This document shows positions 44,024 through 52,562 of a stretch of 58,754 nt of DNA, in pieces. Source of the stretch: Achromobacter veterisilvae (GTDB lineage: Bacteria; Pseudomonadota; Gammaproteobacteria; Burkholderiales; Burkholderiaceae_B); NCBI RefSeq assembly GCF_900496975.1, contig NZ_UFQC01000041.1, forward strand, positions 1-58,754, given 5' to 3'. A program made the position numbers and the translations under genes. Every line of letters begins with the position of its first letter. The stretch's first letter is position 1. Under the pieces are notes generated by a model. That model ran no database searches. It saw only the letters and a program-made list of their open reading frames with translations, and was not told the DNA's origin.

Positions 44024-45036
44024 GGGCTAGTCTCCGATATTATTTTGAGCGCCACTTTGCCCACGACCTGACGGCTCTCCAATGCCTGGAGCGCGGCGGC
44101 GAGTTCGGCGATCGGATAGACCGCCGTTACTGCGGGATGGATGCGCTGACTGCGCGTCCAGTCGAACAGGGTCGCCATGGCCCGCTGCATGGCGGGCGCG
44201 TGGACCACGCGCTCATCCGCCGGGGTCCAGCCGATATAGCGCCCGAAAAAGAAGCCGTGCAACGCGATGTTCTTCACGAGCAGCAGGTTCAATGGCGCCT
44301 GCGGTACGTCGCCGCTGGCGAATCCCACCGACAGCATGCGCGCGTTGGCCGCCGCGGCCCGGATCGCCCGGCCGAACGCGGCGCCGCCCACGGGATCGAA
44401 CACGATGTCGGCGCCGCGGCCGGCGGTCAGCGCTTTGACGGCGGCGGCCATGCCGTCGTCGGCCGCCATGGCGTGGAAGGCGCCCGCGTTACGCGCGGCC
44501 TGGCGCTTTGCCTCGGTGCTGGCGCAGGCGATGACGCGCGCGCCCAGCAGGGCGGCCAGTTCCACCGCCGCCAGGCCGACGCCCGAACCCGCTCCCAGTA
44601 CCAGCACGGTCTCGCCGGGCTGCATGGCCGCGCGCCACAGCAGGCCGCAGTACGCCGTGCCGTAGGATATGGGAACGGGCAGCGCCTGGAGCGGATCGAG
44701 GCCGTCCGGCACGGCGTAGACGGTGTACTCGGGCAGCGTCAGCCGTTCGGCGTAGCAGCCCCAGCGCGCCAGCGCCACGACTCTGTCGCCGGGACGCAGG
44801 CGCGTCACCGCGCTGCCGCAGGCAAGCACCTGGCCGACGGCTTCGGTGCCTGGCACGAAAGGCATCGGCGGGCGTGTCTGGTAGCGGCCTTCTATCAGCA
44901 GCTTGGTGGCATGGCTGACGCTGGCGTAATGCACCGCGATGGTGACTTCGCTGGGGCCGGGGGATGGCGCGTCGGACGTGTCGAGCAGCGCCACGTCCCG
45001 CACCGGGCCGAATCGTTCGCAGAGCAGGGCGCGCAT
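43972..45036 (-). CDS. Zinc-independent NADPH:quinone oxidoreductase-like MDR protein
   Basis: This 354-aa medium-chain dehydrogenase/reductase of the quinone oxidoreductase type has a GroES-like N-terminal domain (MRALLCERFGP, VPGTEAVGQVLACG, LRPGDRVVAL) and a Rossmann domain with VLVLGAGSGVGLAAVELAALLGA and an IVFDPVGG segment. Zinc-ligand cysteines are absent. The ATG at 45036 has AAGGAG upstream and overlaps the CoA-transferase stop by one base. It may reduce an enoyl-CoA or quinone intermediate. The tail beyond VGKVALK is about 25 residues longer than usual and overlaps the next gene. Confidence 0.87.
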   Translation of the reverse strand: MRALLCERFGPVRDVALLDTSDAPSPGPSEVTIAVHYASVSHATKLLIEGRYQTRPPMPFVPGTEAVGQVLACGSAVTRLRPGDRVVALARWGCYAERLTLPEYTVYAVPDGLDPLQALPVPISYGTAYCGLLWRAAMQPGETVLVLGAGSGVGLAAVELAALLGARVIACASTEAKRQAARNAGAFHAMAADDGMAAAVKALTAGRGADIVFDPVGGAAFGRAIRAAAANARMLSVGFASGDVPQAPLNLLLVKNIALHGFFFGRYIGWTPADERVVHAPAMQRAMATLFDWTRSQRIHPAVTAVYPIAELAAALQALESRQVVGKVALKIISETSPCNPLPPIAAAARDATS

Positions 45037-46250
45037 CAGCGGGGCTCCTTCTGGGCGCAGCCCTGCACCAGCGCGCCGGCCGCCAGCAGCGCCTGGATCT
45101 CGGGCGGGCTCCAGCCCCAATCGCCCAGGACTTCGCGGGAGTGCTGGCCTATCGCGGGCGAGGCGGCGAGCGGGCGGCGTTGCGCCAGGCCTGGAAGCGG
45201 CGCGTAAGGTAGATTGCCCACGCCGGGCTGGACCAGCGTTTGCAGGAGGCCCACGTGCGCGGCCTGCGCATGGGAGGCCAGATCGTCGTAGTCGCGCACG
45301 CGAGCATGCAGCACGTCCTCGCGCGTCAGCCGTTCGGTCCAATGGGAGGACGGCCGGGTGGCGAGCTGCGCGGCCAGCTCCCGGTGCAGTTCCTCACGCC
45401 GCTCCATGCGGCCGGCATTGTCCGCATAGGCGGGGTCGAGCAGCCATTCCGGGCGTTCCAGGGCGCGGCAGAGCCGGGCGAACTGGTCGTTGTTCAGCGC
45501 CAGCACCGACAGGCGTCCGTCGGCGGTGTCGAACACGCCGTTGGGCGCGCTCACCGGTCCGGCGCGGCGCGCGCCCGCCATGCCGTAAGCCAGGATGTCG
45601 TTGGCCTGCAGCGCGGCGCAAGCCTGGAACAGGCTCAGTTGGACGTGTCCGCCCGTCCCTGTCCGGGCCTGCCGGTACAGCGCCGCCATGGCCGCCTGCG
45701 CGGCGTAAAGCGCGGTGGCGATATCGGCCATCAGTACGCCGATGCGGCGCGGCACGCCCGCCTCGTCCTGGTTGGCGTACATCAGGCCGCTGTCGGCCTG
45801 CATGACGGAATCGGACGCGGGGGCGTTGGCGTAGGGGCCGTCTTCGCCGTAGCCGCTGATCGATACGTACACCAGGCCGGGCGCCCTGGGCGCCAGGTCC
45901 TGGTAACCCACGCCCATGCGGGCGGCCACGCCCGGCCGGAAATTCTGGATCAATACGTCGGCGCTGTCTGCCAGGCGGCGCAGCGCCTCGCGCCCTGCTG
46001 GGTGGCGGGCGTCCAGGCAGACGCCGCGCTTGCCTGCGTTATAGGCCGTGGACAGCGCGCTGTGCGCGCCGGCCACGGTGCCCACGTGGCGGCCCCAGTC
46101 GCCGGCGGGAGGCTCCACCTTGACGACCTCCGCCCCGTGCTGCCACAGCATCTGCGCGCAATACGGGCCGGCGATGCCCTGGCTGATATCGAGCACGCGC
46201 AGGCCGAAAAAAGGACCGTGGTTCACTTCGGCGGCAACGGCGGAGTCCAT
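45036..46250 (-). CDS. Family III (CaiB/BaiF) CoA-transferase
   Basis: This 404-aa enzyme moves CoA between carboxylic acids. VLDISQGIAGPYCAQMLWQH, EVVKVEPPAGDWGR, NAGKRGVCLDAR, ADVLIQNFRPGVAARMG and VYVSISGYGEDGPYAN contain the family core, including the region of the catalytic Asp. The C-terminal part has REDVLHARVRDYDDL. The start is taken at 46250 (MDSAVAAEV), since upstream codons are unlike the family. It heads the CoA-transferase - oxidoreductase - Bug unit, divergent from a LysR gene, and probably activates the acid recognised by the Bug receptor. Confidence 0.9.
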   Translation of the reverse strand: MDSAVAAEVNHGPFFGLRVLDISQGIAGPYCAQMLWQHGAEVVKVEPPAGDWGRHVGTVAGAHSALSTAYNAGKRGVCLDARHPAGREALRRLADSADVLIQNFRPGVAARMGVGYQDLAPRAPGLVYVSISGYGEDGPYANAPASDSVMQADSGLMYANQDEAGVPRRIGVLMADIATALYAAQAAMAALYRQARTGTGGHVQLSLFQACAALQANDILAYGMAGARRAGPVSAPNGVFDTADGRLSVLALNNDQFARLCRALERPEWLLDPAYADNAGRMERREELHRELAAQLATRPSSHWTERLTREDVLHARVRDYDDLASHAQAAHVGLLQTLVQPGVGNLPYAPLPGLAQRRPLAASPAIGQHSREVLGDWGWSPPEIQALLAAGALVQGCAQKEPR

Positions 46251-46338
46251 GGCATTCCGGGGAAAGAGTCGATGAGCCGATGGTAGACTCGGCCCGTCGG
46301 CTGGACAATCTGCGTAGTTGTGCCTTGAATGGTGAACC

Positions 46339-47301
46339 ATGATTGACAAAGAGCTGGACCTGAATCTGGTGAGGCTGTTCGTCGCAATGGTCGAGTCGCG
46401 CAATCTCAGCGCCGCCGCCGATCGCTGCGGCATGACGCGTTCGAACATGTCGCATCGGCTGAAACGGCTGGAACTGGCAATGGGGTCTCAGTTGCTGCGC
46501 CGCACGACCCGGCATGTCGAACTGACGCAGGCTGGTCAGTTGCTCTACCAGCACGGCGTGCGCCTGCTGGACGAAATGCGCGCGGCCCAGGCCTCCATCC
46601 ACAGCCTGGACGGCAGCGTGCGCGGCGATGTCCGCATCCGCCTGCCGACGGGCCTGGGCCATTTGTACCTGGCGCCCGTGCTGCTCGATTTCACGCGCCG
46701 CTATCCGGATATTTCATTGCGCGTACACATCAATGACGCCATCGGCGACCTGGTGTCGGCCGAGGTCGACATGGCGTTGAAGATCACCTCCGCGCCGCCG
46801 GAAGACCATGTCGCGCGCCGCATCTGCGACGTGCAATGGTGTCTGTGCGCCACGCCTGCTTTCCTGAGCGACCACGGCCCCATCGTGCAATTGGAGCAAC
46901 TGGGCCGCTGTACGCTGATTGCGCCCCAATCGCTGGGCAGGCGCTTCGATCTGCGTTGCAAGCGCGCTCATGGCGATCCCCTGCTGCTGCGCGTGGCGCC
47001 GCGCCTGCAATCCGGGGACTATCCGTTCCTGCGTGACGCGGTGCTCGCGAGCCTGGGCGTCGCGCTGCTTCCGCGCTATGCTGTGTGGAGCCAGTTGCGC
47101 GAGGGCGCGCTGGTCGAAGTGCTGCCCGAGCTGGAGCCCGAAGGCGTGGGCGATGCGATCTACCTGCTGACCGCGCCCAATCGTTTTCCGTCAGTGGCGA
47201 CGCGCACCCTCGTGGACCACTTGCGCGAGCACATCGAACGCCATCGCGGCGATTGGCAGCGTGCACAGGCTGGTCAGGCGGAGCCTCCCGCCGTTCAATA
47301 G
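46339..47301 (+). CDS. LysR-family regulator, divergent from the CoA-transferase unit
   Basis: This 320-aa LysR protein has an N-terminal helix-turn-helix (LDLNLVRLFVAMVESRNLSA and CGMTRSNMSHRLKRLELAMG) and a substrate domain from about residue 92 (GDVRIRLPTGLGHLYLAP), of the CrgA/AaeR-like type. It is divergent from the CoA-transferase gene with an 88-base gap. It likely controls that unit. It converges on the third Bug gene with a 73-base gap in which I see no strong terminator. Confidence 0.9.
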   Translation: MIDKELDLNLVRLFVAMVESRNLSAAADRCGMTRSNMSHRLKRLELAMGSQLLRRTTRHVELTQAGQLLYQHGVRLLDEMRAAQASIHSLDGSVRGDVRIRLPTGLGHLYLAPVLLDFTRRYPDISLRVHINDAIGDLVSAEVDMALKITSAPPEDHVARRICDVQWCLCATPAFLSDHGPIVQLEQLGRCTLIAPQSLGRRFDLRCKRAHGDPLLLRVAPRLQSGDYPFLRDAVLASLGVALLPRYAVWSQLREGALVEVLPELEPEGVGDAIYLLTAPNRFPSVATRTLVDHLREHIERHRGDWQRAQAGQAEPPAVQ

Positions 47302-47374
47302 CGTCCCGTCGGCAGCACGTCGGCCAGCCACGCGCCGGGCGGGCTTTGCGCGCGGCCGGCCCCTGGCGCACGCC

Positions 47375-48388
47375 TCAGCCCGCCTGGACGTATCCCGTGG
47401 CGCGGATCATTTCCCTGTGCTTCGCGATTTCGGCCGCGTAGGCGGCGGCCGCCTCGTCCAGGCTCATGCGGGGCGAGACGTTGCGGCCGTCCGCCTCCAG
47501 CTTGGCGACGACGTCTCGGTTCTCCAGGGCTTGCCCGATGGCCTTGTTCAGCGCTTCCTTGATCGCGAGCGGGGTTCCCTTCTTCACGTAGTAGCCGGCG
47601 TAGCTGGCGTATTCGAAGTTGGCCAGGGCCGGCGTTTCGGTGATGCTGGGCACTTTCGCCAGCACCGCGGGCCTGTTGCGGGACAGGACCGCAAGCGCCT
47701 TGAAGCGGCCGCCCTGGATCATCTCCAGCATCGAAGCCTGGAAGGGCATGATGCTGAAGTCGATCTGGCCGCCCGCCAGATCCTGGATGACGGGCGCCGT
47801 GCCGCTGTAGGGCACGTGGGTGAAGGGTACCTTCACGGTCTTGCCCAGGTACTCGGTGATCAGGTGATAGAGCGAGCCGACGCCCACCGTTCCGTAGGTC
47901 AGGGAGTTCGATGCGTCGTGCTCGCCGGCCAGTTTCAGGAATTCATCCACGGTGTTGGCGGGCAGGCCGGCGCGCACCAGCAGCACCAGGTGCGTCACGG
48001 TGATGGGCTGGATGCTCTCGAAGGCGTCCGGCTGGTAGCGCACGGCGCGATTGGTCAGGGGCGGAAGAATCAGTTCGTTCTGCGTGCCCTGGAAGAACAC
48101 GCCGCCGTCGGCCTTGGCGTTCAGCACTTTCGAGGCGGCGATGGTGCCGGTGGCGCCGCCCAGGTTCTCGACCACGACGCGCGCGCCCAGGCTGTCGCCT
48201 ATCGGGCCGCTGAGGATGCGGGCGCTGACGTCGCTGGGGCCGCCGGCGGGATAGGGGACCATCATGCTGACCGGCCCGGCCGGATAGGCTTGCGCGTGCG
48301 CGGTTTTCATCCATGCGGCGGGGGCCAACGCCAGCGCCGTGCCGGCCTTGAGGAGGGCGCGGCGTGTCTGCAATGCGTGTGAAGTCAT
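47375..48388 (-). CDS. Bug/TctC-family periplasmic solute-binding protein (third)
   Basis: This 337-aa Bug receptor has a signal with a twin-arginine look (QTRRALLKAGTALALAPAAW, cleavage near AHAQA). VSMMVPYPAGGPSDVSARIL, VENLGGATGTIAASKVLNA and FTHVPYSGTAPVIQDLAGGQ define the family. The ATG at 48388 starts directly at the signal peptide; the frame is open further upstream. It lies 52 bases after the M20 peptidase gene on the same strand, and the pair faces an IclR regulator. The ligand may be an amide or amino-acid conjugate processed by the peptidase. Confidence 0.92.
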   Translation of the reverse strand: MTSHALQTRRALLKAGTALALAPAAWMKTAHAQAYPAGPVSMMVPYPAGGPSDVSARILSGPIGDSLGARVVVENLGGATGTIAASKVLNAKADGGVFFQGTQNELILPPLTNRAVRYQPDAFESIQPITVTHLVLLVRAGLPANTVDEFLKLAGEHDASNSLTYGTVGVGSLYHLITEYLGKTVKVPFTHVPYSGTAPVIQDLAGGQIDFSIMPFQASMLEMIQGGRFKALAVLSRNRPAVLAKVPSITETPALANFEYASYAGYYVKKGTPLAIKEALNKAIGQALENRDVVAKLEADGRNVSPRMSLDEAAAAYAAEIAKHREMIRATGYVQAG

Positions 48389-48440
48389 GAAAAGCACCTG
48401 GTGAGAATGCCGGGCGGAAAGGCCGCGACGTTTGCGCCGC

Positions 48441-49610
48441 TTACCACTGGGTGTGGGCAAGCCGCAGTATCGTGTTGAGCACCGCCTGCCCGCGAGGGAC
48501 GATGGTGCCGATCTCGCAATATTCATCCTGCGTGTGGAACTTCCCGCCCACGGGGCCCGTGCCGCACAGCGTGATGGCGCCCAGGCTGGACGTCACGCCC
48601 GAGTCCGCGCAGCCGCCGCTGAACTCGGCTTCCGCCTTGTGGCCGATCGCGCCCAGTTCGGCCTGGTACAGCTCGAACAGCCTGCGGGACTGGGCGGTGG
48701 GCACGAAGGGCTTGAATTCGCCGGTGATGTCCAGCCTGGACAAGGTGCCGGTGATGAAGGGTCTGTCGCAAATGCAGCGGATCTTGCCGACCAGGGATTC
48801 GCGCTGTTCGAGGTCGAAGATGCGCAGGTCGATCGCGGCGGTGGCGGAGGGCGCGGAAGTATTGACGGACAGGCCGCCGTTCACCAGGCCGACGTTGACG
48901 GTGACGCCCGCGTCCAGGTCGGTCAAGGCGTCCAGCGCCACGACTTTGTGCGCCAGTTCGGAGATCGCGCTGATGCCCTCGGCGAAGTTCGCGCCGGAGT
49001 GCGCCGCCTTGCCTTCGATTTCCATGTTGAAGAACACGCCGCCCTTGCGTCCGGTCACGACGTTGCCGGACGGGCGTCCCGGTTCGGCGTTGAACACGAA
49101 GCCCGCCAGCTTGCCGAAATGCGCGATCGCGTCCTTGCTGAGCGGCGATCCGATTTCCTCGTCGCAGGTGAACAGGCCGGTGACTTCCGGAGCGCCTTCG
49201 CCGTAGCGGGCGAGGGCGGCCAGCAGGAAGGCGTTCATGACGATGCCCGACTTCATGTCGGCCACGCCCGGGCCGTAGGCGCGGGCCCCGTCGATGCGGA
49301 AGGGCCTGCGGGCCGCCTCGCCCGCCGGGAAGACGGTGTCGCAATGCCCCATCAGCAATACGGGCTTGCCCGTGGGGCTCGCGCGGTTCACGGTGACGGA
49401 GATCGCGGCTTCGACGCCGCCTGCGTAGTGGGAGACCGTTTCCAGCCCGTGCGCCGCGAAGAACGATTCCAGCCGCCGGAATACGCGCGCCACGCCGGGT
49501 TTGTCAAAACTGCCTGAGTCGATATTGACGATATCCTCCAGCAGCGCAAGCATTTCCGGCTGCCGGCTTTCGAGCCATTGCGCCGCGGTGAGTCCGGCCT
49601 CGAGATTCAT
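48441..49610 (-). CDS. M20-family metallopeptidase (carboxypeptidase G2-like)
   Basis: This 389-aa di-zinc hydrolase is of the M20A/ArgE/CPG2 type. LMGHCDTVFPAGEA gives the first zinc ligand and Asp, YGPGVADMKSG the bridging Asp, FTCDEEIGSPLS the catalytic Glu pair, FNAEPGRPSG a further zinc ligand, and GKFHTQDEYCEI the C-terminal His. GKAAHSGANFAEGISAI lies in the lid domain. It has no signal peptide, so it acts in the cytoplasm on N-acyl or glutamyl conjugates, probably after import linked to the Bug receptor gene beside it. It is divergent from the IclR gene with the operator between them. Confidence 0.92.
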   Translation of the reverse strand: MNLEAGLTAAQWLESRQPEMLALLEDIVNIDSGSFDKPGVARVFRRLESFFAAHGLETVSHYAGGVEAAISVTVNRASPTGKPVLLMGHCDTVFPAGEAARRPFRIDGARAYGPGVADMKSGIVMNAFLLAALARYGEGAPEVTGLFTCDEEIGSPLSKDAIAHFGKLAGFVFNAEPGRPSGNVVTGRKGGVFFNMEIEGKAAHSGANFAEGISAISELAHKVVALDALTDLDAGVTVNVGLVNGGLSVNTSAPSATAAIDLRIFDLEQRESLVGKIRCICDRPFITGTLSRLDITGEFKPFVPTAQSRRLFELYQAELGAIGHKAEAEFSGGCADSGVTSSLGAITLCGTGPVGGKFHTQDEYCEIGTIVPRGQAVLNTILRLAHTQW

Positions 49611-49623
49611 TGCGTGTTCCTCA

Positions 49624-49654
49624 GGTATTGTTATTTAATACTTGGTATTATTAT
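49624..49654. promoter_or_regulatory. IclR-type operator between the M20 peptidase and iclR-like genes
   Basis: TAATAC-TTG-GTATTA at 49636-49650 is a perfect palindrome with 6-bp arms. It overlaps an 11-bp direct repeat, GGTATTGTTAT at 49624 and GGTATTATTAT at 49644, with a 20-base period. The AT-rich site lies in the 80-base divergent gap in GC-rich DNA. It is well placed to control both directions. Confidence 0.7.
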
Positions 49655-49690
49655 GTGCTACTTGAGAAAACCCGTACATTAGGTAAAACG

Positions 49691-50461
49691 ATGACGACCA
49701 ACGCACTGTACGTAGGGTCCGTGGGCAAGGCCTTCCGGGTCCTGGACTGTTTCAAGAACGCATCGGGCGACCTCGGCCTGATGGAGATCATGGCCATGAG
49801 CGGCCTGGACAAGAGCGCGGCCCAGCGCTACGCGCACACCTTGTGCGCCGAAGGCTATCTCGAGCAGAACGCGCAGACGCGGCGCTACAGGCTGGGCACG
49901 GGCATGCTCAACCTGACCTTCCATTTCCTGCGCATGCATGCGCTGGTCGAGGCGCTCAATCCCATCATGCTGGAACTGTCGAAGTCCACGGGCGAGAAGA
50001 TCAGCCTGTCCCTGCTGGATGGCAACGAACTGGTCCACGTCATGCGGCACCAGACCCACACCGAGCACTACCATGCATCGCTGGTCGGGCGGCGCGTCCC
50101 GCTCTACTGCACGGCGGGCGGGCGGGCCGTGCTGTCACGGCTGGAGGAGGCCGAGGCGTCGTCCCGCCTGGCGGCCGTGGAATTGGCAGCCCATACGCCC
50201 AAGACCCTGATTGCCGCCAAGGCGGTCAAGGCCGAGGTGAAGAAGGCCCGCGACCAGGGCTATGCCCTGGTCGTCGACGAGTTCATCGTGGGAGAGGTCA
50301 GCCTGGCCGCAGCGGTGACGAATGCGCAGGGCTCGCCTTACGGGGCCCTGCACCTGTCGGGTTCGTCCAATGCCTGGACCGGAAAGGACTACGCCGCGAA
50401 GTTCGCGCCGTTCCTGCTGCATGCGATCGCGCAGTTCGAGCGCCGCAATCCGCCCGAGTAG
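49691..50461 (+). CDS. IclR-family regulator, divergent from the M20-Bug unit
   Basis: This 256-aa IclR protein has an N-terminal winged helix (VGSVGKAFRVLDCFKNASGD, MAMSGLDKSAAQRYAHTLCA) and a C-terminal effector domain (about 80-250) with GEKISLSLLDGNELVHVMRH, VGRRVPLYCTAGGRAVLS and GYALVVDEFIVGEVSLAA. The ATG at 49691 has AGGT seven bases upstream; the frame is open from 49610 only across the operator. It probably represses, or activates with ligand, the M20 peptidase and Bug genes. Confidence 0.92.
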   Translation: MTTNALYVGSVGKAFRVLDCFKNASGDLGLMEIMAMSGLDKSAAQRYAHTLCAEGYLEQNAQTRRYRLGTGMLNLTFHFLRMHALVEALNPIMLELSKSTGEKISLSLLDGNELVHVMRHQTHTEHYHASLVGRRVPLYCTAGGRAVLSRLEEAEASSRLAAVELAAHTPKTLIAAKAVKAEVKKARDQGYALVVDEFIVGEVSLAAAVTNAQGSPYGALHLSGSSNAWTGKDYAAKFAPFLLHAIAQFERRNPPE

Positions 50462-50475
50462 GCCGGCGCCGCGCG

Positions 50476-50925
50476 TCAGCCCTGCGAAGGCTTGTCCGCG
50501 GCGGCATGCAGGAAGTTCTGTTCCAGCACGCTGAGCACGCGGTTCAGGGTGTCGATGTCGGCCGCGGACAGTCCCTTGAGCGACTCTTCGAAGAAGGCCG
50601 CGCGCCTGGGCAGGGCGTCGTTCACGACCGCCTGCCCCGCCGGCGTGAGGCTGGCGTTGGTCAGGCGGTTGTCCTGCGGATCCACGGCGCGCGCAATCCA
50701 GCCCAGCTTTTCCATGGCCTGCAGTTGGCGCGTGAGGGAAGCGGGATCCAGGCGGCAGCGTTCCGCCAGGTGTTTCTGCGAACACTGGCCGCATTCATGC
50801 AAGGCCAGGAGGATGCGCCAGCGGGGCAGGGCGTGGCCGACCCGGCCGCTGAACGCGCTCTGCATGACGCGGTAGGTCAGGCCCATGTGCTGGATGACCT
50901 GCAGGCCTTGTTGCTGTTTCGGCAA
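50476..50925 (-). CDS. MarR-family regulator
   Basis: This 149-aa winged-helix regulator has RWRILLALHECGQCSQKHLA, LDPASLTRQLQAMEKLGWIA (recognition helix) and the wing VDPQDNRLTNASLTPAG. The start is a TTG at 50925 with GGAGAA eight bases upstream, inside the last codons of the exporter gene; three bases separate the stop from this start. It is therefore co-transcribed with the exporter and probably represses the pair through the palindrome at 52541. The effector is likely a toxic or phenolic compound. Confidence 0.9.
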   Translation of the reverse strand: MPKQQQGLQVIQHMGLTYRVMQSAFSGRVGHALPRWRILLALHECGQCSQKHLAERCRLDPASLTRQLQAMEKLGWIARAVDPQDNRLTNASLTPAGQAVVNDALPRRAAFFEESLKGLSAADIDTLNRVLSVLEQNFLHAAADKPSQG

Positions 50926-50928
50926 AAG

Positions 50929-52527
50929 CTATTCTCCGACGCTGGCCGGCTCCGGCTTGGAGGGGCGGACCAATTGAACCGGGGGCACGCGCCGCACGCA
51001 CCAGAGGGCGAAGACGGCGACGGCCAGGGCGATGAGCTGCCCTTCATGGATGGCGCTGACGAGCGCGACCCGCGCGATCTCGATCAGCGACGTTCCATCC
51101 TGGCCCTGGTGCGCCAATTGTGCCAGGAACTGCGTCTGCGCCTCGGGATTGACCAGCATCTGGGGATCGTTCAGTTCCGGCAGCCAGCGGGCGGACGCCC
51201 CGCGCAGGGTGGATTCGACTCCGCTGAAATAGCTGTGGCTGACCATGGTGCCGACGATCGCCGTGCCCAGCATGCCGCCGATCATGCGCAGGGATTGCAG
51301 CAGCGCGGTCGCGATGCCCAGGTGGCTGCGGCCCGCGGTCTGCTGGGCGAAGACCGTGAGGTTGGGCATGATGAAGCCCATGCCCAGCCCGGCCATCAGC
51401 ATGTACGCGGCGATGACCGCGTGCGAGGTATAGCTGTGGGTGGTGACGATGCCCAGGCACGACAGCGCCATCAGGATGAAGCCCGCGTACAGCATGCGGT
51501 TCGGATGGCGGATCCGGGTGATGATCCGGCCGTTCACGATGCTGCCCACGGTGATGAAGACGACCATGGGCGTGATGAGCAGCCCCGCTTCCTGGGGCGA
51601 CAGGCCGAAGCCGCCCTGCAGCAGCAGCGGCGCGTAGAACAGCAGCGAATACATGGTCACGCCGACCAGCAGCGCCAGCGTGAACAGCATGGCCAGGCCG
51701 CGGTTGCGGAACATGTCCAGCGGCAGCAGCGGGTGCGGGCAGCGTTTTTCCCACCAGTACAGCAGGGCGAAGGCGGCGGCGCTGCCCGCGCCGAGCAGCA
51801 GGATCGCGCCGCTCAGCCCTTCCTGGGGCAGCAATTCGACCAGCAACTGGAGGGAACCCAGGGCCAGCGCGACCAGCAGCGCGCCCTGCCAGTCCAGGCG
51901 CACGGGGCCGGCCGTGTGGTTGCGCAGGTGCGGCAGGTAGCGCGTGACGAACCAGAGGCCCAGGGCGCCGATGGGCAGGTTCACGTAGAAGACCGAACGC
52001 CAGCCGTAGTGTTCCGTCAGCGCGCCGCCCAGGGTCGGGCCCACCGCGTTGGCGATGCCGAAGGCGGAACTGAGCATGACCTGCCAGCGCAGCCGCACGT
52101 GGGGGTCGGGGAACAGGTCGGGGATGGAGGCGAACGCGGTGCCCACCAGCATGCCGCCGCCGATGCCCTGCAGCGCCCGGGCCAGCACCAGGGTGAGCAT
52201 GCTGTCGGCCGCGCCGCACAGCGCCGAGGCCAGGGTGAAGAGCACGATGGCCGTCACGACGAACGGCTTGCGCCCGTAGTAGTCGCCCAGCCGGCCGAAG
52301 ATGGGAACGGTGATGACGGAGGTCAGCAGGTAAGACGTCGCTACCCATGCATACAGTTCGAAGCCCTTGAGTTCGGCCACAATCGTGGGCAGCGCCGTGC
52401 CCACCACGGTCTGGTCGATGGCGACCATCATCATGACGAAGCACATGCCGAGCATGGCGAGCAGGGTTTGCCGGAAGGGAAGCACCTGGCCGGGTGAGTG
52501 CGGGGTGCCGGAAGCGGGGGCGGGCAT
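50929..52527 (-). CDS. DHA2-family (EmrB/QacA) multidrug exporter of the MFS
   Basis: This 532-aa proton antiporter has 14 predicted membrane helices. MVAIDQTVVGTALPTIVAEL is the DHA2 motif D1-like opening, FGRLGDYYGRKPFVV is MFS motif A, LARALQGIGGGMLVGTAFA is motif B-like, and GIANAVGPTLGGALTEHYGW is antiporter motif C. The ATG at 52527 gives MPAPASG; a TTG at 52557 lies inside the operator and is unlikely. It has no membrane-fusion partner gene beside it, so it may export drugs only to the periplasm. Control by the downstream MarR gene is inferred. Confidence 0.92.
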   Translation of the reverse strand: MPAPASGTPHSPGQVLPFRQTLLAMLGMCFVMMMVAIDQTVVGTALPTIVAELKGFELYAWVATSYLLTSVITVPIFGRLGDYYGRKPFVVTAIVLFTLASALCGAADSMLTLVLARALQGIGGGMLVGTAFASIPDLFPDPHVRLRWQVMLSSAFGIANAVGPTLGGALTEHYGWRSVFYVNLPIGALGLWFVTRYLPHLRNHTAGPVRLDWQGALLVALALGSLQLLVELLPQEGLSGAILLLGAGSAAAFALLYWWEKRCPHPLLPLDMFRNRGLAMLFTLALLVGVTMYSLLFYAPLLLQGGFGLSPQEAGLLITPMVVFITVGSIVNGRIITRIRHPNRMLYAGFILMALSCLGIVTTHSYTSHAVIAAYMLMAGLGMGFIMPNLTVFAQQTAGRSHLGIATALLQSLRMIGGMLGTAIVGTMVSHSYFSGVESTLRGASARWLPELNDPQMLVNPEAQTQFLAQLAHQGQDGTSLIEIARVALVSAIHEGQLIALAVAVFALWCVRRVPPVQLVRPSKPEPASVGE

Positions 52528-52540
52528 TGTTGGATAGATC

Positions 52541-52562
52541 AATGATTGATGTGTCAATCATT
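52541..52562. promoter_or_regulatory. MarR-type operator upstream of the exporter
   Basis: AATGATTGA-TGTG-TCAATCATT is a perfect palindrome with 9-bp arms, 14 bases before the exporter start codon. It abuts a minus-strand -10-like TAGAAT (52560-52565). On the plus strand it covers TTGATG (52546-52551), 18 bases from TACAAT (52570-52575), a possible promoter toward the AsmA gene. Length and symmetry fit a MarR dimer site. Confidence 0.75.

Noticed and set aside
49843..52497. 884-codon plus-strand open frame
   Set aside because: It runs out of frame through the IclR gene and antisense to marR and the exporter, with a Gln/Arg/Ala-rich product typical of shadow frames.
52528..52557. N-terminal extension of the exporter from a TTG at 52557
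   Set aside because: The codons lie inside the perfect MarR-type palindrome, and the ATG at 52527 gives a normal MFS N-terminus.
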